Below are positions 1 through 6,256 of a stretch of 9,049 nt of DNA, in pieces; the first letter of the stretch is position 1; each line of letters starts with the position of its first letter. The position numbers and the translations under genes were made by a program. Below the pieces are notes generated by a model. The model had not been told where the DNA came from and ran no database searches. It worked only from the letters and a program-made list of their open reading frames with translations. Source of the stretch: Streptosporangiaceae bacterium (lineage in GTDB: Bacteria; Actinomycetota; Actinomycetes; Streptosporangiales; Streptosporangiaceae); the NCBI GenBank assembly GCA_030040815.1, contig JASHSZ010000550.1:1-9049 (forward strand), in the 5' to 3' direction.

Positions 1-388
1 GCGCGACGAGCGCGGCGTGTCGATCCTCTACATCACCCACGACATCGCGAGCGCCCGGTACGTCGCCGATCGGCTGATCGTTATGTACGCGGGCCGGATC
101 GTCGAGGCAGGCCCGGTGGAGGACGTGCTGAGCTCGCCGCGGCACCCGTATACCCAGTTGCTCCTGTCGGCGGTACCCGACCCGAAGGCTCAGCCGACGC
201 TAGGCGCTGCTGACCTTGGCGAGCCGCCGAAGGTTATCAACCCCGCCCCCGGTTGCCGGTTCGCCCCGCGCTGCCCGCTCGCCATCACCGACTGCGTGAA
301 TATCACCCCGGCTCTGCTCCCTCTCTCCCCCGGTCATGACGCCGCCTGCCTCGTCGCGCAGTCCGGCGCTGAGGCAAAGGCGTTCTGA
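1..388 (+). CDS. Oligopeptide/glycoside ABC transporter ATP-binding protein, C-terminal part (5' truncated by window edge)
   Basis: This is the last ~128 residues of an ATPase that energises import by an Opp/Dpp-type ABC transporter at the inner face of the membrane. The reading frame is open from base 2. A GTG at 17 exists but lies inside the conserved nucleotide-binding domain, so it is not the real start. Visible elements are the switch histidine segment (ILYITHD), the domain end (VMYAGRIVEAGP), the HPYTQLLLSAVPDP segment, and the family's C-terminal cysteine-containing extension (GCRFAPRCP, a later Cys, then H and AC). Walker A, Walker B and the signature motif would lie upstream of the window. 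The wording ITHDIASARYVADR is closer to OppF/DppF-like subunits than to DppD, by memory of the family. The stop TGA shares one base with the ATG of the glycosidase gene (TGATG), so the two are probably one operon, and the transported solute may be a glycoside rather than a peptide. Confidence 0.93.
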   Translation, partial: RDERGVSILYITHDIASARYVADRLIVMYAGRIVEAGPVEDVLSSPRHPYTQLLLSAVPDPKAQPTLGAADLGEPPKVINPAPGCRFAPRCPLAITDCVNITPALLPLSPGHDAACLVAQSGAEAKAF

Positions 389-1647
389 TGAAGCTCGCGG
401 TCGTCGGCGGTGGCTCCACCTACACCCCCGAGCTCGTGGACGGGATCGCCCGGCTGTCGCTCGGTGTCACCGAGCTGGCGCTCGTCGATCCCGACACCGA
501 CCGGCTGGCCGTGGTCGGGCCGTTCGCCGCCCGGATCATGGCGCGGGCCGGGCACCCGGCGAAGGTGACCTGGACGACGCACCTGGACGCCGGAGTCGAC
601 GGTGCAGCTGCCGTGCTGCTCCAGCTACGGGTCGGCGGCCAGGCGACCCGGCGCCGGGACGAGACCTGGCCGCTTGAGTACGGCTGCATCGGGCAGGAGA
701 CCACCGGGGCCGGCGGTTTCGCCAAGGCGCTGCGCACCGTGCCGGTCGTGCTCGGGGTGGCCGAGCGCGTCCGGGCGACGGCGCTGCCGGACGCCTGGAT
801 CATCGACTTCACCAATCCCGTGGGCATCGTGACCAGGGCGCTGCTGGACGCGGGGCACCGCGCGATCGGACTGTGCAACGTGGCGATCGGCTATCAGCGG
901 TCGTTCGCGTCGCTGCTCGGCGTGGAGCCGGACCGGGTCGCACTCGACCACGTCGGGTTGAACCACCTGACCTGGGAGCGCGCCGCGGTAGTGGACGGCG
1001 CCGACCGGCTCCCGGACCTGCTCGCCGCGCACGGCGAGGAGATCGCATTGCACACCGGCATGCCGCTAGCGGTAACTCAGGACGCCCGGGCCGTTCCCTC
1101 CTACTACCTACGCTACTACTGGGCGCACGACAGCGTGGTGGCCGAAGAGCGCGGCGCGCCGACCAGGGCCGAGGCGGTCGCTGAGATCGAGCGGCAGCTC
1201 CTCGACTGCTACGCTGATCCGGCGCTGGACACCAAGCCCGAGCTGCTGACCCACCGGGGCGGCGCGTACTACTCGGAGGCCGCGGTCGCGCTGCTGGCCT
1301 CGCTGGTCACCGATGCGCGCGACCGCCAGGTCGTCAACCTGCGTAATCGCGGCACGCTGCCGTTCCTCGCGGACGACGCGGTCATCGAGGTGCCCGCCGT
1401 GATCGGGGCCGACGGGGCGACGCCGGTGCCGGTCGCGCCGGTGAGCCCGCTGCTGGCCGGGCTCATCGCGCACGTGTCCGGCTACGAGGAACTCGCGCTG
1501 GACGCGGCGCTGCGCGGCGGCCGGGACCGGGTGGCGAGGGCGCTGCTCGCGCACCCGCTGGTCGGGCAGTACGACCTGGCTCAGCAGCTCACCGACAGGC
1601 TGCTGGCAGAGAACGCTGCGTTCCTACCCTGGGCGGGCGGACAGTGA
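388..1647 (+). CDS. Family 4 glycoside hydrolase, probable 6-phospho-beta-glucosidase
   Basis: Cytoplasmic NAD- and metal-dependent hydrolase expected to cleave 6-phospho-beta-glycosides by the oxidation/elimination mechanism of family GH4. At 419 residues it matches the usual family length. The N-terminus holds the Rossmann dinucleotide loop (VVGGGSTYTPEL, residues 5-16). IGQETTGAGGF (101-111) and FTNPVGIVTRAL (141-152) are characteristic. The metal-site candidates are Cys163 in CNVA and His193 in GLNHLTW. The Cys-Asn pair is the signature of phospho-beta-glucosidases within GH4; the fourth position is Ala166 where CNVP is the usual form. The tyrosine-rich PSYYLRYYW segment (237-245) is where the catalytic base tyrosine is expected, by family analogy. 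The start is ATG at 388, with AAAGG at 376-380 seven bases upstream and a one-base overlap with the ABC gene. The stop overlaps the kinase start by four bases (GTGA). The exact sugar is not readable. Confidence 0.93.
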   Translation: MKLAVVGGGSTYTPELVDGIARLSLGVTELALVDPDTDRLAVVGPFAARIMARAGHPAKVTWTTHLDAGVDGAAAVLLQLRVGGQATRRRDETWPLEYGCIGQETTGAGGFAKALRTVPVVLGVAERVRATALPDAWIIDFTNPVGIVTRALLDAGHRAIGLCNVAIGYQRSFASLLGVEPDRVALDHVGLNHLTWERAAVVDGADRLPDLLAAHGEEIALHTGMPLAVTQDARAVPSYYLRYYWAHDSVVAEERGAPTRAEAVAEIERQLLDCYADPALDTKPELLTHRGGAYYSEAAVALLASLVTDARDRQVVNLRNRGTLPFLADDAVIEVPAVIGADGATPVPVAPVSPLLAGLIAHVSGYEELALDAALRGGRDRVARALLAHPLVGQYDLAQQLTDRLLAENAAFLPWAGGQ

Positions 1648-2741
1648 CTGCACGCGCCGCGGTGCTCGCGATCGACGGTGGCGGCAGCAAGACCGACATG
1701 GCGCTGGTCGCCGCTGACGGGAGCCTGCTCGCGTCGGTTCGCGGCGGCGCGTCCAACCATCAGGTCGTCGGCTGGGACGCGGCGCTCGGCGTGCTGTCAT
1801 CGCTGGTGCGCGACCTTGCCGGGCAGGCGGGCCTCGCGGCGGGCGCACCGATTGCCGCGCACACCTGTGCCTGCCTGGCCGGAGCTGACCTCCCGGATGA
1901 GGAGGCGGAACTAACGGCGGCGATCGCCGCGCGGGGCTGGTCGAAGACCGTCATGGTGGTCAACGACACCTTCGCCGTGCTGCGCGCCGGTCTGGAGGAT
2001 GACGTACCAGGGCGGCACTGGGGCATCGGGGTGGTGTCCGGGCAGGGCACGAACTGCGCCGGGGTGGCGCCGGACGGCCGGTCGTTCCGGTTCGTGGCGC
2101 TGGGTGCGATCAGCGGCGACTGGGGCGGCGGCGGTGACCTCGGCCCCGATGCCCTGTGGTGGGCGGCGCGCGCGGAGGACGGCCGCGGCCCTGACAGCGA
2201 GCTGCGCCGCGCGGTGCCAGCTCACTTCGGCGTGAGCCGGGTGGAGGACGTCATCCTGGGCGTGTACCGGGGCACGATCGAGTACGCCGAGCTGTTCGGC
2301 CTGACGCCAGTGCTGCTCGCCGTCGCCAGCGCGGGCGACCAGGTCGCCAGGGCTGTCGTGTTCCGCCAGGCCGACGAGGTCTGTGCCATGGCAACGGTGG
2401 CGGCGCGCAACCTCGGGCTGGTCGACGGTGGTCCCGGCGGCGCGCCGGTGCCGGTGGTGCTCGGCGGCAGTGTGCTCGCCGCCCGCAACCCGCTGCTGAC
2501 CGGCGCGATCGCCGAGCGGCTCGCGGCGCCTCTGCCCAGGGCGGAGATTCGAATCATCGACGCGCCGCCGGTCCTCGGCGCGGCATTGCTCGGCCTTGAT
2601 CGCTCTGGCGCGTCGGCCACGTCGCCGGCCCGGCTCAGGGCCGCCCTGGCGCAGCCAGCCAGCCCCGGTCGGGCCGGAACGCCAGACCGCGGTCCAGTAG
2701 CCGGTCCGGCAGGTCAGCCGGCAGCAGCCAGCGCCAGCTGA
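1644..2741 (+). CDS. BadF/BadG/BcrA/BcrD-family ATPase, probable N-acetylglucosamine/sugar kinase
   Basis: Actin-fold (ASKHA) kinase predicted to phosphorylate an amino sugar or related sugar with ATP in the cytoplasm. Seen motifs are phosphate-1 loop DGGGSKTD (11-18), VNDTFAVL (106-113, Asp108 as candidate catalytic or metal-binding residue), phosphate-2 VSGQGTNCAG (131-140), the SGDWGGGGDLG segment (157-167) and the adenosine-region VVLGGSVLA (271-279). The domain appears to end near residue 320 (PPVLGAALLGL). The remaining ~45 residues are rich in Ala, Pro, Gly and Arg; residues from about 331 onward are encoded antisense to the end of the neighbouring minus-strand gene, so this tail is probably a read-on extension rather than a domain. 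The start is GTG at 1644, overlapping the glycosidase stop by four bases, which implies translational coupling. The pairing with GH4 and an ABC importer suggests it makes the 6-phosphate substrate of the hydrolase. A role on free glucosamine or N-acetylglucosamine is the main alternative. Confidence 0.88.
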   Translation: MTARAAVLAIDGGGSKTDMALVAADGSLLASVRGGASNHQVVGWDAALGVLSSLVRDLAGQAGLAAGAPIAAHTCACLAGADLPDEEAELTAAIAARGWSKTVMVVNDTFAVLRAGLEDDVPGRHWGIGVVSGQGTNCAGVAPDGRSFRFVALGAISGDWGGGGDLGPDALWWAARAEDGRGPDSELRRAVPAHFGVSRVEDVILGVYRGTIEYAELFGLTPVLLAVASAGDQVARAVVFRQADEVCAMATVAARNLGLVDGGPGGAPVPVVLGGSVLAARNPLLTGAIAERLAAPLPRAEIRIIDAPPVLGAALLGLDRSGASATSPARLRAALAQPASPGRAGTPDRGPVAGPAGQPAAASAS

Positions 2742-3426
2742 ACCAGCGCACCAGGTCCTTGTCGGGGGCGAGTACAGCGGCTCGCAGCGCCGCGCCCATC
2801 AGCGCCACGATGTCGGCTGGCGCGCCCGATGGCTGCGGGAACTTCTGATCCCACCGGGCCAGCTCGGCGCGGTGCAGGTGACCTTCGCCCGCGCGGACCG
2901 GGAGGATTACGGACGTGGCGACCAGCGCGCCACAGCGCTGCAGCGGCGCGCGCAGCGCGCGCATTTCCTGGTGCTTGAGCCCCAGTTCCAGCTCGACATC
3001 GTCGGCGAGCGACGGCCCGGTCTCGGCCAGGTGCCACAGCAGCCGCCGCCAGCCGGGGTCTTCCCGCTCCATCCGGGCGAGCTCGGCCCGGCAGATCGGA
3101 TCGACGAGCGCCAGCGTCTCGTCGGTCAGGTAGATGGTCTTGCCCCTGTGAATCTCCAGCACGTGCACGCCCGGAATCTCGCCGAGCTCGTGCCCCCACG
3201 GCCATTTGGTAGCGGGCCAGCTCGCGAACCCGCGGCCGTCCGGCTGGTACGGGTCCTCGTGACAGGCTCCGAACAAACTGGGCAGGGCGCAGTCGGCGGT
3301 CCGGGTGAGCAACCGCCGTTCCCGCAAGAATGCGTGCGCGTCGGCCAGCGTTCCGAGTGCGCGGTCGGGCGTGAGCCGGCACTCCCGCGCCCGCCGGGCT
3401 TCCCACTCCTCGAGGGTTCCGGGCAT
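2635..3426 (-). CDS. Winged-helix protein resembling AlkZ/YcaQ-related proteins, function uncertain
   Basis: A 263-residue soluble protein. The middle looks like a winged helix: residues 127-170 run from RRLLWHLAETGPSLADDV to LRAPLQRCGALVA, the usual helix-turn-helix plus wing wording. The N-terminal part has LPSLFGA (48-54) and a W-P-W-GHEL element (75-81) followed by a short strand and RGKTIYLTDE (94-103). The C-terminal part has LVRWFSWRW (225-233) and ends with a second LLDRGLAFRPDRGWLA segment (243-258). From memory this order resembles proteins labelled AlkZ-related, relatives of the YcaQ/AlkZ crosslink-repair glycosylases, but I see no glycosylase catalytic motif I can name, so function is open. 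The start is ATG at 3426, one base after the methyltransferase stop (TGA-C-ATG), preferred over an in-frame ATG at 3465 that would overlap that gene by 38 bases. Its last 107 bp lie antisense to the sugar kinase tail. Confidence 0.72.
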   Translation of the reverse strand: MPGTLEEWEARRARECRLTPDRALGTLADAHAFLRERRLLTRTADCALPSLFGACHEDPYQPDGRGFASWPATKWPWGHELGEIPGVHVLEIHRGKTIYLTDETLALVDPICRAELARMEREDPGWRRLLWHLAETGPSLADDVELELGLKHQEMRALRAPLQRCGALVATSVILPVRAGEGHLHRAELARWDQKFPQPSGAPADIVALMGAALRAAVLAPDKDLVRWFSWRWLLPADLPDRLLDRGLAFRPDRGWLAAPGRP

Positions 3427-3427
3427 G

Positions 3428-4228
3428 TCAGCCGGCCAGCAGATAGCAGGCGATCGCGGCGGCACACCCGACGTTGAGAGAGTCGACGCCGCGGCTCATC
3501 GGGATACGGATGGCCTGGTCCGCGGCGGCCGCCCAGCGGTCGGACAGGCCGGTCCCCTCGGTACCGATCAGCAGCGCGAGCCGGTCTGGCCGCGGAGCGT
3601 CCGCGATCGGGACCGCGGCCGGGTCCGGCGTCAGCGCGAGCAGCCGGAAGCCAGCCGCGCGCAGTCCGGCCAGCCCATCCCGCCAGTCGGTCAGGCGGGC
3701 GTACGGCACTTGCAGCACCGCGCCCATGGAGACTTTCACCGCCCGCCGGTACAGCGGGTCGGCGCACCGGGGCGCGAGCAGCACCGCGTCGAAGTCGAGC
3801 GCCGCGACGCACCGGAACACCGCGCCGACGTTGGCGTGGTCGACGACGTCTTCAAGGACCACCACGCGGCGAGCGCCGACGAGCACGTCGGCGGGGGCCG
3901 GAAGCGGCAGCCGCTGCATCGACGCCAGCGCGCCCCGGTGCACGCGGTACCCGGTCAGCTGCCGCACCTGCTCGGCCGGGAGCACGTACAGCGGGGCGTC
4001 CACCAGCTGCGCCGCGTCGGCGATCGTGGCCAGCTTGTCGTCGGCAACCAGGAGCGAGCGGACCGGGTAGCCGGCCGCAATGGCCCGCCTGATCACCTTG
4101 TCGCCCTCGGCGATGAACAGTCCGTGCGCCGCTTCGAGGCTGCGGCGCAGGTGCACGTCGGTGAGGCGCACGTAATCGGCCAACCGGGGATCACCGGCGT
4201 CGGCGAGCCTGAGCTCCATAGGATCCAT
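3428..4228 (-). CDS. SpoU/TrmH-family RNA 2'-O-ribose methyltransferase
   Basis: SPOUT-class enzyme that transfers a methyl group from S-adenosylmethionine to a ribose 2'-hydroxyl in rRNA or tRNA. The protein has 266 residues, the usual size for the two-domain type. Residues 1-110 form the RNA-binding substrate domain (L30e-like, with HGLFIAEGDKVIRRAI at 35-50). The catalytic knot domain has motif 1 DHANVGAVFRC (130-140, Asn133 and Arg139), motif 2 LLIGTEGTGLSD (219-230, Glu224) and motif 3 IPMSRGVDSLNVGCAAAIACY (242-262, Ser250 and Asn252). All three SpoU motifs are intact. Two ATGs are possible, at 4228 and 4219; neither has a strong ribosome site, and I keep the longer one. It is first in a two-gene unit with the winged-helix gene. 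The exact RNA target cannot be told from sequence. Confidence 0.93.
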   Translation of the reverse strand: MDPMELRLADAGDPRLADYVRLTDVHLRRSLEAAHGLFIAEGDKVIRRAIAAGYPVRSLLVADDKLATIADAAQLVDAPLYVLPAEQVRQLTGYRVHRGALASMQRLPLPAPADVLVGARRVVVLEDVVDHANVGAVFRCVAALDFDAVLLAPRCADPLYRRAVKVSMGAVLQVPYARLTDWRDGLAGLRAAGFRLLALTPDPAAVPIADAPRPDRLALLIGTEGTGLSDRWAAAADQAIRIPMSRGVDSLNVGCAAAIACYLLAG

Positions 4229-4293
4229 TCTGGCCGGTCAGCCCGGTTCGCAAGAAAGAAGTCAAGGCAGCCGATCTGTGGTGCGAAGTCCGA

Positions 4294-4299
4294 TATAGT
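4294..4299 (+). promoter_or_regulatory. -10-like box upstream of the VWA gene
   Basis: TATAGT matches TANNNT and stands out in a GC-rich divergent gap (4229-4349). A start near 4306 would leave a leader of about 44 bases including the AGAAGGA ribosome site. No recognisable -35 is seen at 16-18 bases spacing, so this is a weak call. Confidence 0.35.
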
Positions 4300-4333
4300 C
4301 TGCCCTGGCAAGACGGTTCTGGTCGCGGCTTGC

Positions 4334-4340
4334 AGAAGGA
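4334..4340 (+). promoter_or_regulatory. Ribosome binding site that supports the TTG start of the VWA gene
   Basis: AGAAGGA lies nine bases before the TTG at 4350. It is the best Shine-Dalgarno match in the gap, and the TTG start keeps the whole basic and hydrophobic export signal in frame. Confidence 0.65.
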
Positions 4341-4349
4341 CGATTTTCG

Positions 4350-6107
4350 TTGGCTCAACGGGCAGCTAGATCGAGCGCCAAGCGCCGCAGGCGCTCCTTC
4401 CGGATTGGGACTGCGAAGCTCGTTGCGATCTCCGTGGGCATCGCCGCGGTGTGCATGATCACGCTGACCGCCAAGGCCGCGCTCGGGCGGGCCTCGTGCT
4501 CCACCGCTCCGGTGCTCGTCAACGTGGTGGCCAGCAACGACATAGCGCCGGCGGTCGAGGCCGTCGCCAACGCGTTCAACAGCAAGAACCCCACCAGCGC
4601 AGGACGCTGCGTGCAGGTACAGGTCGACCAGGCCGACTCCGCCACCGAGGCGGCGCAGATCGACGGTCAGGCGGCGCGGCAGGGCGCCGCCGTGGACGCC
4701 TGGATCCCGGACTCGAGCCTCTGGGTTGACGTGGCCCGCAGCTATCCGGTCGGGGCCCAGGTCGTGCAGCCGACCGGCAAGAGCGTGGCCCGGTCACCGC
4801 TGATGCTCGTCACGACCAAGGCGGTGGCGGCCGAGACCGGCGTCTTCATCGCGCCGCCCAGCTGGGCCCTGCTGCTCCCGTCGTCGTTCGGCGGCCCGCC
4901 CACCAGCACGGGCATCAGCGTGGACATGCCGGACCCGACTTCCACCGCCGCGGGCCTCGCGTCGCTGATTCAGGTCAGCCGTGAGCTTGGCACCAGCGCG
5001 ACCGCCCGGACCGCGCTCACCGACTTCGCCTTCGGTGTTGAGTCCACCGAGAGCTTCGACTCAGCGACCGCGCTGGCCCAGTTCGTAGCCACGACACAGC
5101 CGCCGTTCGACCGCCGGGCCATCACCGTCACCACCGAGCAGGCCGTGCTGGCTTACGACAAGGCCACCCCAAAGGCACCGCTGGACGCCGTGTACGCGAC
5201 CGGCGCGACTCAGGCGCTCGGCACCCCTGAGCTCGACTATCCGTACGTGCTCACCACCTCGCAGACCGCCCCGGAGCGGGCGGCGGTCAAGTTCGGCAAC
5301 TACCTGCAGACCAGCTACGCCCAGTCCGTGATGCGCGCGCAAGGGTTCCGGTCTGCCAACGGACGGCCCGATGTCATGCCAGCCTCGGCCGGTCTGGCCG
5401 CCCAGCCACTGCAGCTCGCGAGCGCCGCGACCCCAGCTGAGGCAGCCGCAAGCCTGGAGAACTGGCAGCAGCTCGGGCTGGGCTTCCGGGACCTCGTGCT
5501 GGCAGACGTATCGCCGGCCATGAACCAGCCGTCCGGGCTGGGCTCGGATACGCTCGAGCAGCTGCTCACGCAGACCGCGTCGCAGGGGCTCGGCCTGTTC
5601 CCCGACAGCACCCAAATGGGCGTGTGGCAGATCGGCAAGTCGTCGTCAGTCACACAGCCGTATGACCAAGTGGTATCGATCGGGCCGCTATCGTCCAGCT
5701 TCGGGCTGCTGACCCGGCGGGTGGATATCGACCAGATTCTCGCGAGCACGACCACGAGCTCCGGCGGCAAGCTTGCGCTGTACGACTCGATCCTGGACGC
5801 CTACCGGAAGATGACCGCGAGCTACCAGTCGCGGTACTTCAACGGGGTGATCGTACTGACATCAGGCGTTGACAGCGCGCCCGGCGACATGTCGGCAGGC
5901 GCGCTCGTGGCAGAGCTGCACAAGCTCTACAACCCGAACCGCCAGGTCCCGATCACCATCCTGGACTTCGGGTCCCAGGAAAGCTTCCCAGCGCTGCAGC
6001 AGATCGCAACCGCCAGCGGCCCGGCAGGGGCTGCCTTCCTGGTGACCAACCCCGCCCAGGTCGGCCAGGTATTCCTGCAAGCGGTCTCGCTGCGGATCGG
6101 CTCCTAG
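4350..6107 (+). CDS. Exported substrate-binding-like plus von Willebrand factor A domain protein
   Basis: A 585-residue protein of a type often seen in actinobacteria, of unknown function. Residues 11-18 are very basic (KRRRRSFR), followed by a hydrophobic stretch (about 23-41) and AKA at 41-43, a possible signal-peptidase site; it is either secreted or anchored. Residues ~52-345 resemble a periplasmic-type solute-binding domain (NVVASNDIAPAVEAVANAFN, DAWIPDSSLW, YPYVLTTSQ, AAVKFGNYLQ). Cys50 and Cys87 could form a disulfide. Residues ~376-582 form a VWA fold (LVLADVSPAMN, MGVWQIG, LALYDSILDAYRKM, GVIVLTSGVDS), but the metal-site residues are altered: DxSxA instead of DxSxS, Ala476 at the usual Thr, and Ser505 where Asp is usual. 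The start is TTG, set by AGAAGGA at 4334-4340; an in-frame stop at 4296 limits extension. It stands alone, divergent from the methyltransferase. Confidence 0.88.
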   Translation: MAQRAARSSAKRRRRSFRIGTAKLVAISVGIAAVCMITLTAKAALGRASCSTAPVLVNVVASNDIAPAVEAVANAFNSKNPTSAGRCVQVQVDQADSATEAAQIDGQAARQGAAVDAWIPDSSLWVDVARSYPVGAQVVQPTGKSVARSPLMLVTTKAVAAETGVFIAPPSWALLLPSSFGGPPTSTGISVDMPDPTSTAAGLASLIQVSRELGTSATARTALTDFAFGVESTESFDSATALAQFVATTQPPFDRRAITVTTEQAVLAYDKATPKAPLDAVYATGATQALGTPELDYPYVLTTSQTAPERAAVKFGNYLQTSYAQSVMRAQGFRSANGRPDVMPASAGLAAQPLQLASAATPAEAAASLENWQQLGLGFRDLVLADVSPAMNQPSGLGSDTLEQLLTQTASQGLGLFPDSTQMGVWQIGKSSSVTQPYDQVVSIGPLSSSFGLLTRRVDIDQILASTTTSSGGKLALYDSILDAYRKMTASYQSRYFNGVIVLTSGVDSAPGDMSAGALVAELHKLYNPNRQVPITILDFGSQESFPALQQIATASGPAGAAFLVTNPAQVGQVFLQAVSLRIGS

Positions 6108-6134
6108 CGGGCGCCCACCCATCATCGTCGCGGC

Positions 6135-6162
6135 AAAAAAGTCGTGCAGATTCCTGCGACGA
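6135..6162 (-). terminator. Intrinsic terminator with T-run, reading leftward from the phosphotransferase gene
   Basis: Read on the minus strand, TCGT-C-GCAG pairs with CTGC-ACGA around a GAAT loop (8 bp with one bulged C, 6162 down to 6142). A single C and six Ts (6140-6135) follow at once. This is the textbook Rho-independent layout. It lies about 95 bases past the phosphotransferase stop, behind the larger palindrome, so that gene may have two terminators in series. Confidence 0.6.
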
Positions 6163-6199
6163 GCTGTGAACCTGGTGCGGGGGCATCGCGTCGAACTAG

Positions 6200-6232
6200 T
6201 GAGGCCCGGCGAGAGCGGGGCGCCGGGCCTCA
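6200..6232. terminator. Perfect 12-bp inverted repeat, probable bidirectional terminator
   Basis: TGAGGCCCGGCG at 6200-6211 is the exact reverse complement of 6221-6232, around a nine-base loop. It lies between the convergent VWA and phosphotransferase genes, 92 bases after the first stop and 24 bases beyond the second. No T-run follows on either strand, which is common for GC-rich actinobacterial hairpin terminators. Confidence 0.75.
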
Positions 6233-6256
6233 ACTCAAGCCCTAGGTTCCACCCGG

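Noticed and set aside
4260..4265. TTGACT on the minus strand as -35 of the methyltransferase gene
   Set aside because: The hexamer is a good match, but no TANNNT box lies 16-18 bases downstream, so a promoter cannot be supported.
3305..4369. Long plus-strand open frame of 354 codons across the methyltransferase and winged-helix genes
   Set aside because: Composition is Arg/Gln/Gly/Pro-rich with no family resemblance, and it lies antisense to two well-supported genes; it is a GC-driven shadow frame.
4485..4502. Lipoprotein signal at Cys50 of the VWA protein (GRASC)
   Set aside because: The -3 position is Arg47, which does not fit a lipobox; Cys50 is more plausibly in a disulfide with Cys87.
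6125..6162. Alternative inverted repeat TCGTCGC / GCGACGA with a 24-base loop
   Set aside because: The loop is long and the pairing competes with the more compact hairpin at 6142-6162 that is directly followed by a T-run on the minus strand.
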